Assembly: GCA_016866815.1 (NCBI GenBank)
Contig: VGKZ01000002.1
Coordinates: forward strand, 1 to 31,738
Length of the DNA: 31,738 bases
Direction of reading: 5' to 3'
Origin: Candidatus Peregrinibacteria bacterium
GTDB lineage: Bacteria; Patescibacteriota; Gracilibacteria; Peribacterales; Peribacteraceae
Position numbers and translations under genes: made by a program. Shown here in pieces: positions 6,639-14,407 of this stretch (the stretch's first letter is position 1; each line of letters opens with the position of its first letter). A model generated the notes under the pieces. That model had not been told where the DNA came from. It saw nothing but the letters and a program-made list of their open reading frames with translations, and made no database searches.

Positions 6639-7925
6639 ATGCCCTCCGATCTTCTGTCACAGGAGCCGCTTGCGTACCGTCTCCGGCCTGTTCGGCTGGA
6701 GGATTTTGCAGGGCAGGAGCATATCGTCGGGAAGGGGACTGCCCTGCGTAAGGCGATCGAAGCCGATGCCCTTCGCTCTGTCATATTTGCAGGCCCCCCG
6801 GGAACGGGAAAGACGACGCTCGCACGCATCATCGCGGAGGCGACGAACGCACACTTCACGCAGCTCAATGCCGTCACGAGTGGCATCAAGGACATCAAGG
6901 AAGTCTGTTCCGAGGCCGAGCGGGTACAGAAAACTCTGGGGCAGAGAACGGTACTCTTCATCGATGAGATTCATCGCTTCAACAAGTCCCAGCAGGATGC
7001 GCTGCTGCCGTACGTCGAGAGCGGTGTCGTCACCCTCGTCGGTGCGACGACGGAGAATCCGTACTTCGAGGTAAATCAGGCTCTGGTCTCGCGTTCGCAG
7101 GTGTATCTGCTGCAACCGTTGTCCGTAGCGCATCTCGAAGAAATTCTCTGCAGGGCGGTGACGGAAAAAAACGGTTTCGCAGGAAAACTGAAAATCGCTC
7201 CGGCAGCGGTAACACACATTGCAACGGTCAGTAACGGTGATGCGCGTATTGCTCTCAATTTCCTGGAACTTGCGGCGCTGACGCAGGGCACGAATTTGTC
7301 TGTGGAGCAGGTGCAGAAGCTTCTCGACACGCGTTCCATGCGCTACGACAAGACAGGCGAGGATCACTACAACACCGTTTCCGCGTTCATCAAAACACTG
7401 CGTGGCAGTGATGTAGATGCCGCACTCGTGTGGCTGTTCAAGATGATCTCGAGCGGCGAAGAGCCGCGCTTTCTCTTCCGGCGCATGACAATTTTTGCGA
7501 GTGAAGACATTGGCAATGCAGATCCGCGCGCACTGCAGTTTGTCACTGCAGCGTGGGATGCCTTCGAGCGCGTAGGGCTACCCGAAGGAGAATTCTTTCT
7601 GGCACACGCATGTGTGTATTTGGCGCAGGCGCCCAAGAGCAACGCCGTCACACGGGCGATGGGCGCAGTGAAGCGAGTGATTGCTACCGCTCCGACTCTC
7701 GAAGTGCCGAACCATCTGCGCAATGCACCGGTGAAGGGTATGAAGCAGCAGGGCTACGGTGACGGCTACGAGTATCCGCATGATCATGAAGGAGGCATTG
7801 TCGCTGGGAACTATTTCCCCGTCGGCATGCTCCCCCGGAACTTCTACGAGCCGACGGACAGGGGGGAGGAAGCGAGTATCCGGGAGAGGATTGAGAAGGC
7901 CAAAAGCGTCATCCGCGCGGGATAG
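6639..7925 (+). CDS. rarA: Replication-associated recombination AAA ATPase RarA/MgsA
   Basis: A 428-residue clamp-loader-like AAA+ ATPase that acts at stalled replication forks. Walker A is GPPGTGKTT (52-60). Walker B is VLFIDEIHR (105-113), in the context IDEIHRFNKSQQDALLPYVE that separates RarA from RuvB and DnaX. Sensor motifs GATTENPYFEVN and SRSQVY follow. The C-terminal part has the family's SEDIGNADPRAL and EYPHDHEGG blocks, the latter belonging to the tetramerisation region. The ATG at 6639 gives the standard N-terminus (LAYRLRPVRLEDFAGQEHI). The upstream open frame to 6546 overlaps the divergent gene and is rejected. Confidence 0.95.
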   Translation: MPSDLLSQEPLAYRLRPVRLEDFAGQEHIVGKGTALRKAIEADALRSVIFAGPPGTGKTTLARIIAEATNAHFTQLNAVTSGIKDIKEVCSEAERVQKTLGQRTVLFIDEIHRFNKSQQDALLPYVESGVVTLVGATTENPYFEVNQALVSRSQVYLLQPLSVAHLEEILCRAVTEKNGFAGKLKIAPAAVTHIATVSNGDARIALNFLELAALTQGTNLSVEQVQKLLDTRSMRYDKTGEDHYNTVSAFIKTLRGSDVDAALVWLFKMISSGEEPRFLFRRMTIFASEDIGNADPRALQFVTAAWDAFERVGLPEGEFFLAHACVYLAQAPKSNAVTRAMGAVKRVIATAPTLEVPNHLRNAPVKGMKQQGYGDGYEYPHDHEGGIVAGNYFPVGMLPRNFYEPTDRGEEASIRERIEKAKSVIRAG

Positions 7926-7927
7926 TT

Positions 7928-7944
7928 GCGCTTCTGGGAAGCGC
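7928..7944. terminator. Hairpin after rarA
   Basis: GCGCTTC-TGG-GAAGCGC is a perfect seven-pair hairpin starting three bases after the rarA stop. No T-run follows, so termination is likely inefficient or factor-dependent; it could also protect the 3' end. Confidence 0.4.
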
Positions 7945-7977
7945 TGTTAGGGCTATTTAACAAATCATAAAATATGT

Positions 7978-7983
7978 TATAAT
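7978..7983 (+). promoter_or_regulatory. -10 box TATAAT
   Basis: A consensus TATAAT lies 15 bases before the ATG at 7999 in a locally AT-rich stretch. TTTAAC (7956-7961), 16 bases upstream, could serve as -35. The leader would be under 10 nt. Confidence 0.55.
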
Positions 7984-7998
7984 GTAATTAACACCCAC

Positions 7999-8586
7999 AT
8001 GTCCTTCTCACACCAGTCCCTGCGCAATTTCGCGCATCAGCACGACGATATTCCGGCGTTTCACGCAGGGTATCTGCTGCTCACCATCCTCTCTGCAGCG
8101 ATGTTGAACCTCGGTGCCTTTGTGCTGCTGATCGCCGCGCACATGTCACTCGATTTCGTGAAGTACCGCGAACGTAACGGACTCCCATGGTCGCAGACGT
8201 TCGAGGGCATGCTTCGTGAGAGCCTTGTCGATCTGACACTGCTCTTCACCGGGGTCGCGCTGTCGGTGTACCTGCATCACCATGTAGCCGTTGCTGCTTT
8301 GAGTGGCATGTTTCTGGAGCAGGTAAAGCTTGTCCGGGCGCTTGCGCTGTTCGTTCCCAAATTTGAAATTCTCCGTCACTTCGTTGTCGCTGTGCTCTCT
8401 CTTCGTAGTTACCTCAGTGAATTACACCCCGGTATGCACACCGGCTGGTCCGGTCCGGAGAGGCTGTGCATGGCGCTCTGTGTTCTTTCCATTGTTCTCG
8501 TGGCTTTTGCCTCACCACTCATGAGTGCCCCCGGAGATGTTGTTACGGCAATTCTGGCGGACGAACTCATTCCATGGCGTCTCTGA
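7999..8586 (+). CDS. Integral membrane protein of unknown function
   Basis: A 195-residue protein with hydrophobic segments at about 25-48, 75-95 and 155-178, and perhaps a fourth near 96-120. A His-rich turn, YLHHHVAV, lies near 92-99. No enzymatic motif or family signature was recognised. The ATG follows a strong -10 box closely and no Shine-Dalgarno sequence is visible. It converges on the tsaE-HD gene with a 37-base gap. Confidence 0.65.
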   Translation: MSFSHQSLRNFAHQHDDIPAFHAGYLLLTILSAAMLNLGAFVLLIAAHMSLDFVKYRERNGLPWSQTFEGMLRESLVDLTLLFTGVALSVYLHHHVAVAALSGMFLEQVKLVRALALFVPKFEILRHFVVAVLSLRSYLSELHPGMHTGWSGPERLCMALCVLSIVLVAFASPLMSAPGDVVTAILADELIPWRL

Positions 8587-8623
8587 AGAAGTCCCGCCTC
8601 CTTCGTTCTGTGTGTTCCGAGGG

Positions 8624-9634
8624 TTAGACGGGAAGGCCGTCCGGAAAGAGTTCCCGCTCGGTCGCCTTTGCTTCCGCAAGCCAGATGTCACCCTCGTGCG
8701 AGCGCTGTCCGTTCCCGTAGCGTTTACGGAAATCGTCGAAGCGTTCGTCGAGCGTGACGACTTCATCCAGCCGCACTCGCTTGTCTGCGTAGAAGAGCAG
8801 GCGTTGTTCGATCGTCACGCGTTCAGGGGAAGGCTGCATCAGTCCGTGGACGGCAACAATCTCTGCGAGAGCGTCGAACCCTTCGTCACGGAGAAACGCT
8901 GCACAGCCTTCTTCATGGCGCATGCCCGGATAGCGGTTCTTCCACACATTCCAGGTGGCGATCTGTTCGTCCGAAATTGGTTCGTCAGAGAGTGCTTTCC
9001 CATGCTTGAAGTCGAGGAAGCGCAGGAGGTCGTGGACTTCTGCGGCACGTCGGAGTGCGAGGGGACGGAGCAGAATGCCGCGTTCCAGAAGCGCATTCCC
9101 AAGAAGGTCACACAAGTTCGCAACGGCATCGCAGTGACGGACGATATGGCCGGGAAGCGCAGCCTCTGTGCGCCAGCGAGAAATGTCTTCCAGTGAGGGC
9201 AGGGGAATATCTTCAAACTCCGCGTTGAGAACTCTCCCCGGACGATCGGTTTCGGCGAGGTGAATTCTGATAGCCCGCACCGCACGCTCACTCAGCCTCT
9301 CCGCCCATTCGATGCAGCGAAGTCCCGTGAAATCATCGCTCTCCGCAATCAGCTTGTCGGCATCTGCCTGCTTCAGTCGGTAGAGGTCGATGTGCAGAAT
9401 CTCCATTCCATCGCCGGATGTGTAGCGCTGTTCGAGGGCATAGGTGGGGCTGGTGACAGGGCCGGGGACACCCATCGACTGCAGCAAACCCTGTAACAAT
9501 GTCGTTTTACCGGCTCCCAGCTCACCGTCGAGCCAAATGGTGGTTGCTGGGCCGTAGAGAGTGTCACGGAGAGACGCCCCGCAGGAGTACGTTATTTCTG
9601 CATCAGGTAGCCAAATCTGGGCTGAATCGGTCAT
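8624..9634 (-). CDS. tsaE: TsaE (t6A ATPase) fused to a C-terminal HD-type domain
   Basis: A 336-residue protein, about twice the length of ordinary TsaE. Residues 1-145 are TsaE, the ATPase of the complex that makes N6-threonylcarbamoyl-A37 in tRNA: Walker A GELGAGKTT (37-45), SPTYALEQRY (62-71), and LHIDLYRL (80-87). Residues 160-300 look like an HD-superfamily metal-dependent hydrolase, with His167 (RHCDAV), His201-Asp202 (EVHDLLRFLDF), His240 (MRHEEG) and His263 (AVHG). No stop or frame change separates the two parts. The partner genes tsaB, tsaC and tsaD are not in the window. The ATG at 9634 follows TTTAAT by five bases. The function of the HD part is unknown; a phosphohydrolase role is only suggested by the motif. 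Confidence 0.88.
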   Translation of the reverse strand: MTDSAQIWLPDAEITYSCGASLRDTLYGPATTIWLDGELGAGKTTLLQGLLQSMGVPGPVTSPTYALEQRYTSGDGMEILHIDLYRLKQADADKLIAESDDFTGLRCIEWAERLSERAVRAIRIHLAETDRPGRVLNAEFEDIPLPSLEDISRWRTEAALPGHIVRHCDAVANLCDLLGNALLERGILLRPLALRRAAEVHDLLRFLDFKHGKALSDEPISDEQIATWNVWKNRYPGMRHEEGCAAFLRDEGFDALAEIVAVHGLMQPSPERVTIEQRLLFYADKRVRLDEVVTLDERFDDFRKRYGNGQRSHEGDIWLAEAKATERELFPDGLPV

Positions 9635-9662
9635 TGACGATTAAATAGAAAAGTGTTATTAT
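9634..9662 (+). promoter_or_regulatory. Promoter of the LytM peptidase gene, overlapping the tsaE start
   Basis: TTGACG (9634-9639) and TATTAT (9657-9662) are 17 bases apart. An overlapping TATAAT (9660-9665) gives a 20-base spacer. The -35 overlaps the tsaE start codon, and the minus-strand -10 of tsaE (TTTAAT, 9645-9640) falls inside this promoter, so the two divergent genes probably compete for polymerase. Confidence 0.6.
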
Positions 9663-9682
9663 AATACAAAGTACATAAAACA

Positions 9683-11086
9683 ATGCAAACAGCAAAATTT
9701 ACCACCATTAGGGGATTCTCCAGCACATCTCTGCATTGCCGGAGGGAGCCGCATAGCCTGCACTACCTGAAGCAGAAGACGTCGTTCTGGATCGCCGTCA
9801 TTTCGCTCTTCGCGTTCGTCGCCGGCAATATGGTCGGTCAGCATGGGTGGTATACGTTCTGGGCATCCGTTCTGGGCGAGGGCGATGATAGCCTGATCGC
9901 CTACACGGGGACAGTCACGCCGCTCGCAGAAATCGTCGACTATACCTGCTGGGCGAAGTTCGGAGGCGACTTCAAGTCACACACCTTCCGTCAGTCTCCG
10001 GTGGAATGCAGAACTGCCGCACCTGCGTATGAGGGACATGCGAATCACCCGATGATTTCGATGGAGTACATGTCCGGATACACAAGCGGTGAAGAGGGGA
10101 CTGGCTTGCACTCCGGTGTCGACTACCGCGTTCCTGTCGGTACTCCTGTCCGCACCGTCATGGCGGGCCGCGTGACGAAAGTTGTTCAGGACTCTCCCGG
10201 TTACGGGATGTTCATTGTCCTCAAGCATCCTGGCAGCCCGGATCCCGACAACCCCGGTTCCGTGACGACGCTCTATTCCACCTATGCCCACTTGAGTGCC
10301 ACGTACGTCATGGAAGGCGAAGTGCTGCAGAAGGGAGATGAGATCGGACTTTCCGGCAACAGCGGTGAGAGCACTGGGCCGCATCTTCACATTCAGATAG
10401 ACCGCGGCGATGCGCCCTTCATTCCGTACTCTCCGGGAACCGTCGATGACGGGTACCGGTACACGCTGAGCCCGATGCTGTACGTGCAGGCGAATTTGCG
10501 CCCGATCGCGACGACAACGGTCGTCAGAGCGGGGTCGTCCTCGTCGTCTGTCCTCTCGCGGGTGATCTCTCCGGCACCGCAGCGCAGAAGCGTGTCCGAT
10601 ATGGTCGCATTGCTCCGCAGCAGGCGTGAAGACCGCATTCGCTCGCGTTCGCTTGCCGTCAGTACTCGCCAGACAGTTGCCACCGCGCGCACCGAACAGC
10701 CGCTCCTCCCGTCTGCACCTCCGGTCGTTGTCGAGCCGAAAGTCGACACTGTTCTCGGGGAGTCCGTGTCGTACACGGCGGAGAACGGCACGGTCGACAC
10801 TCTCCGTTTCGTACATGATGGATCCTTCACAGGTCGCGGTTGGGAGAAGCTCCGCGTGACTCTGCTGGATGCTGACGGGAACCCCGTTGCGAACCCCCGG
10901 CTCGACAGTGATCTCCGTCTCGTCGCCGCGTACGGCACTGCGGAGTTCCGTCCTGCGACACTCTCCGTTCTCGATTTCGCCGGCGGCACAGCCGAGGTTT
11001 TCCTGCTCCCGCGAGGACGCCGGACCGTCGTTATTCAGGCGATTCCGTTCTCTTCGGTGAGTGAACCGCTCCGGTACGAGGAGTAG
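9683..11086 (+). CDS. Membrane-anchored M23/LytM-type peptidase
   Basis: A 467-residue envelope protein. A single membrane segment (about 33-53) follows a basic N-terminus, putting the bulk outside. The LytM domain spans about 135-275, with zinc ligands His143 and Asp147 (HSGVDYR) and His236 in GPHLHIQI, plus His203 in YAHLS, so the metal site appears complete. These enzymes cut peptidoglycan cross-links or act as regulators of amidases. A Ser/Arg-rich linker (about 285-345) leads to a C-terminal beta-sandwich-like part (about 360-467) resembling an Ig-like or invasin-type fold (LRVTLLDADGNPVANP). The gene converges on the one at 11115. Confidence 0.85.
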   Translation: MQTAKFTTIRGFSSTSLHCRREPHSLHYLKQKTSFWIAVISLFAFVAGNMVGQHGWYTFWASVLGEGDDSLIAYTGTVTPLAEIVDYTCWAKFGGDFKSHTFRQSPVECRTAAPAYEGHANHPMISMEYMSGYTSGEEGTGLHSGVDYRVPVGTPVRTVMAGRVTKVVQDSPGYGMFIVLKHPGSPDPDNPGSVTTLYSTYAHLSATYVMEGEVLQKGDEIGLSGNSGESTGPHLHIQIDRGDAPFIPYSPGTVDDGYRYTLSPMLYVQANLRPIATTTVVRAGSSSSSVLSRVISPAPQRRSVSDMVALLRSRREDRIRSRSLAVSTRQTVATARTEQPLLPSAPPVVVEPKVDTVLGESVSYTAENGTVDTLRFVHDGSFTGRGWEKLRVTLLDADGNPVANPRLDSDLRLVAAYGTAEFRPATLSVLDFAGGTAEVFLLPRGRRTVVIQAIPFSSVSEPLRYEE

Positions 11087-11114
11087 AGAGTAGTGCGTAG
11101 TACGGAGGTTTGGA

Positions 11115-11441
11115 TTAGAGGAATTTTTTGTAGTTCTCCATTTTCAGCACGTGCATTGCAGGCTCCTCGTACGGGTGTGCTTCGACGATGGCCCTGACGA
11201 TCTTCCCGATGTCTTCTTCCGGTGCAACGCACTCAATGCGCTCCTCTTCGACTTCTTCCGTGGTACCGACAGTACCGACTGCAGGCTTCGCACCTTTCAA
11301 AGGTCGGAATCTCCCGGTGCCGCGTGACGAGAATGAGCACGAATCGTACAGGCCGATTCTCCCAGCGCCAGCGCCAGCGGCAGCCGCGCGCACGGCGTCA
11401 GCCTGGTCAACGGGGCAATACACAATGATGTGATACATCAT
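11115..11441 (-). CDS. Stand-alone YqfO/NIF3-insert-like protein (COG3323 type)
   Basis: A 108-residue protein resembling the PII/CutA-like domain that sits inside YqfO-type NIF3 proteins. Recognisable parts are the beta-strand opening MMYHIIVYCPVDQADAVRAA, GRIGLYDSCSFSSRGTGRFRPLKGAKPAVG, and the ending IVRAIVEAHPYEEPAMHVL. These match the small stand-alone members of the family, which are trimer-forming with no proven biochemical role. I start it at the ATG at 11441. The upstream start at 11468 is less likely, because a -10-like TACAAT (11459-11454) lies within that extension. It follows the transferase gene at 11481 on the same strand by 39 bases and may be co-transcribed. Confidence 0.75.
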   Translation of the reverse strand: MMYHIIVYCPVDQADAVRAAAAGAGAGRIGLYDSCSFSSRGTGRFRPLKGAKPAVGTVGTTEEVEEERIECVAPEEDIGKIVRAIVEAHPYEEPAMHVLKMENYKKFL

Positions 11442-11480
11442 AATGGTGTCGCAATTGTAGACCCGCACGAAGCGTGTGCG

Positions 11481-12518
11481 CTATGCCTTTCTTCGCGTTG
11501 AGGAATACGCAGATAAGACGATCATCATCAGCAGGAGCGCTAACCCGGCCAGAAGTTTTTCCGCCGTCGAGAGAAACAGCGCAGTGATACCGAATAGTGC
11601 GCCGATGCCGGCGGTGAGTGCGATGATATTCCTTGGCGACCAGCCTTTGCCGAGCAGGCGATGGTGCAGATGTTCATCGGTAGCATTGCCCTGCAGCGGA
11701 TTCTTCCCTTTCAGAATTCTCCTCGTGACGACAATGAAGACATCGATGAGCGGAACTCCGAGGACCAGAAATGCCGTTGCTACCTTGCCGCCTGCGAAGA
11801 TGGTCAGGACACCGAGCATGAGTCCGAAGAACATTGCGCCGGTATCACCCATGAGTACTTTGTTCGGCGGAAAGTCGAAGAGTAGTCCTCCCGCGGCGAT
11901 CCCCGCGAGCACGAACGCAATCAGCGCGACGTCCGGCTGGTTCACGCGGCTGCTGAGGGAGAGTGCGCCGATGACGACGAATCCAAGGAATGAGAGGACA
12001 CTGACCTGACCGGGAATGCCATCGAACCAGTTCAGCGCATTCATGGTCAGCATGAGCCAGAAAATCGTGAACACACCGCTCCAGAGAGGCAGAGGGCCGA
12101 ACAGCCCCGTCATGATGTCGATCGTATCAAGTTTCAGGAAGCCGTCGCTCAGCAGGGGATTCGTCAGTGTGTAGATGCGTGATCCCGTTGCGAAGATGAG
12201 AAATGCAACGCTGGCCTGAACGAGAAGGCGTCCCACTGCAGGCAGCTTTCCTCGATCATCGGCATAACACACCATGGAGAGCGCTGCGACCGAAATGCCG
12301 ATACCGAAAAGCTGGCGCGACCATGCACCGAGAGCACCGAGAAAACTGAGGAAGACGAGGACGGCAATGATTCCTGTCGGATAGGGGAGTCGTGCGCGGG
12401 AATGTCCATAGCGCTCGGGGAAATCCAGGAGTCCCATCCGCGGAAAATATTTCAGTGCTGCTGCATGCAGCACTACGGTGATCAGAAATGCCGTGAGTGG
12501 AACGACAGCGAGCATCAT
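11481..12518 (-). CDS. Undecaprenyl-phosphate sugar-1-phosphate transferase, WecA/TagO/MraY family
   Basis: A 345-residue polytopic membrane enzyme with about ten hydrophobic segments. It transfers a HexNAc-1-phosphate from a UDP-sugar to undecaprenyl phosphate, the first step of cell-surface polysaccharide or teichoic-acid-like polymer synthesis. Motifs visible are YADDRGKLP near 85-93, NALNWFDGIPG near 159-169, the Mg-binding MGDTGAMFFG near 223-232, and the cytoplasmic DEHLHHRLL near 281-289. The HLHHRLL motif favours the WecA/TagO branch over MraY. The exact sugar cannot be told. A -10-like TATGAT lies nine bases before the ATG. Confidence 0.88.
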   Translation of the reverse strand: MMLAVVPLTAFLITVVLHAAALKYFPRMGLLDFPERYGHSRARLPYPTGIIAVLVFLSFLGALGAWSRQLFGIGISVAALSMVCYADDRGKLPAVGRLLVQASVAFLIFATGSRIYTLTNPLLSDGFLKLDTIDIMTGLFGPLPLWSGVFTIFWLMLTMNALNWFDGIPGQVSVLSFLGFVVIGALSLSSRVNQPDVALIAFVLAGIAAGGLLFDFPPNKVLMGDTGAMFFGLMLGVLTIFAGGKVATAFLVLGVPLIDVFIVVTRRILKGKNPLQGNATDEHLHHRLLGKGWSPRNIIALTAGIGALFGITALFLSTAEKLLAGLALLLMMIVLSAYSSTRRKA

Positions 12519-12530
12519 GCTGGTATCATC

Positions 12531-12559
12531 ATAACCAATAACCCCATAACCTTATAACC
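12531..12559. repeat. Four spaced ATAACC repeats in a divergent promoter region
   Basis: ATAACC occurs at 12531, 12538, 12546 and 12554, spaced 7, 8 and 8 bases apart, between the divergent genes at 12518 and 12574. This could be a regulator binding array or a simple-sequence expansion. It overlaps the likely -10 of the minus-strand transferase gene. Confidence 0.55.
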
Positions 12560-12573
12560 CAATCATTGCTCCT

Positions 12574-12948
12574 ATGACCCGTTCCCGTTCCAATCCGGAT
12601 AAACTCCTCTTCGGCATTCTAGGGTCTGTTCCGGAAGCTTCTGATGTGCTCGCGTCGTGGAACGCGTACTTCCGCACTCACAGTATTGACGCATCCATAG
12701 ATCGCTATCCCTGTACCGAAGCGACCATTCCGGAGCGTTTAAGCGAGATGTTCCACTTCGACCGCAGGGGATATATTGTCGGATTACCGCTACAGAAAGC
12801 CATAATTCGGTACTTAGATCGTCTAGATTCGTCGGCGACGGAGGAGGGGAGTGTGGATACAGTTCTCAATGATCACGGGTGTCTCCTCGGATATTTTTGC
12901 AACGCTCATGCCGCTGCGCGCAGGCGTATTTGGTTGAATGCCGATTAG
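12574..12948 (+). CDS. Truncated shikimate-dehydrogenase (AroE) N-domain-like protein
   Basis: A 124-residue protein resembling only the N-terminal, shikimate-binding domain of AroE. FGILGS aligns with the usual Y-A-V-I-G-x-P opening, GYIVGLPLQKAIIRYLD with the V-T-I-P-H-K-E block, and GSVDTVLNDHGCLLGYFCN with G-A-V-N-T-V-x-N-x-D-G-x-L-x-G-Y-N-T-D. The catalytic Lys aligns with Gln 74, and the paired Asp of the G-Y-N-T-D motif with Asn 110. The NADP-binding domain is absent, and no remnant is seen in the following 250 bases. It is therefore either a decayed gene or a repurposed small domain. The family assignment rests on a weak but colinear match. Confidence 0.55.
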   Translation: MTRSRSNPDKLLFGILGSVPEASDVLASWNAYFRTHSIDASIDRYPCTEATIPERLSEMFHFDRRGYIVGLPLQKAIIRYLDRLDSSATEEGSVDTVLNDHGCLLGYFCNAHAAARRRIWLNAD

Positions 12949-13014
12949 ATAGATATTTTCCGTTTTGTCGAGAGTTTGCTTGAATACGATTCGATCGGGA
13001 TTACAGTACTGTCA

Positions 13015-13137
13015 AGCCGTGTGGTTCACACCTCGGGCTCATCGCTTCTCGCGCCCTGTGGTGGTTCTTGTGAAGCGGTGAGCTCAGCCTTCACCACGTC
13101 AGCTCACCTGAGCTAACCGAAGGCTGACCACACGGCC
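13015..13137. other. Multi-branched inverted-repeat structure upstream of pgk
   Basis: A closing stem, GCCGTGTGGT (13016-13025) with ACCACACGGC (13127-13136), is perfect over 10 pairs. It encloses two further stems. One is 13037-13048 with 13072-13083 (12 pairs, one G-U). The other is 13084-13092 with 13119-13127 (nine pairs, sharing base 13127 with the closing stem). The second stem carries an inner AGCTC/GAGCT hairpin (13101-13114). This is a cloverleaf-like element in an otherwise gene-free stretch (12949-13201), ending 65 bases before pgk. It could be a structured RNA, a mobile repeat or a regulatory site. Confidence 0.65.
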
Positions 13138-13189
13138 TGTTTGTCGCATCGTTAAGTTTTCCACACTCGCGTGTATCGGTACGGATCGG

Positions 13190-13195
13190 TACACT
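13190..13195 (+). promoter_or_regulatory. -10 box of pgk, probably leaderless
   Basis: TACACT ends six bases before the pgk ATG, with no Shine-Dalgarno sequence between. If used, the structured element at 13015-13137 lies upstream of the transcript and would act as DNA or as part of a different RNA. Confidence 0.5.
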
Positions 13196-13201
13196 TTTGT
13201 C

Positions 13202-14407
13202 ATGCACTATCCCACACTCGATCAAGCGAATATGAAAGGAATGCGTGTTCTGCTCCGTGCGGGTTTCGATGTTCCCATGGAGAACGGACAGATCAAGGAC
13301 ACGACGCGCATGGAAGCGATGGTCCCGACGATGAAGTACATTCTCGATCATGGGGCCTCTCTCATCCTCATGGCGCACCAGGGGAGACCCGATGGCATCG
13401 ATCTGCAGTTTTCCCAGAGACCGCTCGTGCCGCTCCTGGAGAGGATGCTTTCGGCAACGGTAACCTTTGCGGATTCCTGTGCCGGTGAATCGACCCTTGC
13501 GCAGGCAAAAGCTCTGAAACCGGGCGAAGTACTTCTTCTCGAAAATCTCCGCTTTCACTCCGGTGAAAAGAGCAAGGATCCCTTGAAGCGCGAAGCTCTG
13601 GCGAAGGAACTTGCCGCACTTGCGGACCTCTACGTCGATGATGCATTCACGAATGCGCACAGAGACCATGCGAGTATGACGGGCGTTCCGAAGATCATTC
13701 CGGGATACCTGGGATTGAATATCCAGAAGGAAGTGAACGGGCTCGGAAAGGCCGTGCATAACCCCGTGAAGCCGGTGACGCTCATCATCAGTGGCGCGAA
13801 GACCGAAACCAAGATTCCCGTCATCGAAAATTTCATGAAGATCGGCGATGACATTCTCGTCGGCGGGTGCATCGCCAATACACTGCTCGCGGCTAAGGGA
13901 TTCGAAGTCGGTGGCAGCAAGTATGACAGAGATTTTCTCCCGCAGGCGAAGGAGCTTCTCGCGAAGAGTGGCAAGAACGGCAATGCGACCATTCACCTTC
14001 CGTCCGATGTCCTCTGCGCTCCGAGGCCTGCCGCTGATGCTGCGGTGACGACGCTCGCTGTGACTGCCGTTCCGCCGGAGCTGGCGATTTTCGATATGGG
14101 ACCGATGACGACGAAGGAGTATTGCGATGTCGTTGCTACATCGAAGACCGTTGTCTGGAACGGGCCGCTGGGCTTCTACGAAGTCGAGAAGTTTGCCGTT
14201 AGCACCGGTGCGATGGCGGATGCCGTTCGCAAGGCGACGGAAGCCGGAGCGGTTTCGATTATCGGGGGCGGGGATACGCTGGATTTCCATGATCGGTACA
14301 GCGTTGCAATAGATCGCTACACGTTCGTCAGCACCGCCGGCGGCGCCATGCTCGATTTCATCTCCGGTGTACCCATGCCCGCTCTTGAGGTTCTCGTGAA
14401 GCCGTGA
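13202..14407 (+). CDS. pgk: Phosphoglycerate kinase
   Basis: A 401-residue glycolytic enzyme interconverting 1,3-bisphosphoglycerate plus ADP and 3-phosphoglycerate plus ATP. Family blocks are present in order: HQGRPDG (about 59-65), LLLENLRFHSGEKSKD, VDDAFTNAHRDHAS, LIISGAKTETKI, VVWNGPLGFYE, IIGGGDT and STAGGAMLDFISG. The N-terminal substrate loop reads LRAGFDVP instead of the usual V-R-V-D-F-N-V-P, so the conserved Asp and Asn are Gly and Asp. The usual D-I-G-P-K-T reads DMGPMT. The Arg and His ligands remain, so activity is likely. It overlaps the next gene by four bases (GTGA) and heads a three-gene unit. Confidence 0.95.
   Translation: MHYPTLDQANMKGMRVLLRAGFDVPMENGQIKDTTRMEAMVPTMKYILDHGASLILMAHQGRPDGIDLQFSQRPLVPLLERMLSATVTFADSCAGESTLAQAKALKPGEVLLLENLRFHSGEKSKDPLKREALAKELAALADLYVDDAFTNAHRDHASMTGVPKIIPGYLGLNIQKEVNGLGKAVHNPVKPVTLIISGAKTETKIPVIENFMKIGDDILVGGCIANTLLAAKGFEVGGSKYDRDFLPQAKELLAKSGKNGNATIHLPSDVLCAPRPAADAAVTTLAVTAVPPELAIFDMGPMTTKEYCDVVATSKTVVWNGPLGFYEVEKFAVSTGAMADAVRKATEAGAVSIIGGGDTLDFHDRYSVAIDRYTFVSTAGGAMLDFISGVPMPALEVLVKP

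Noticed and set aside
13091..14290. 399-codon minus frame antisense to pgk
   Set aside because: It is a shadow of pgk codon structure; no family features.
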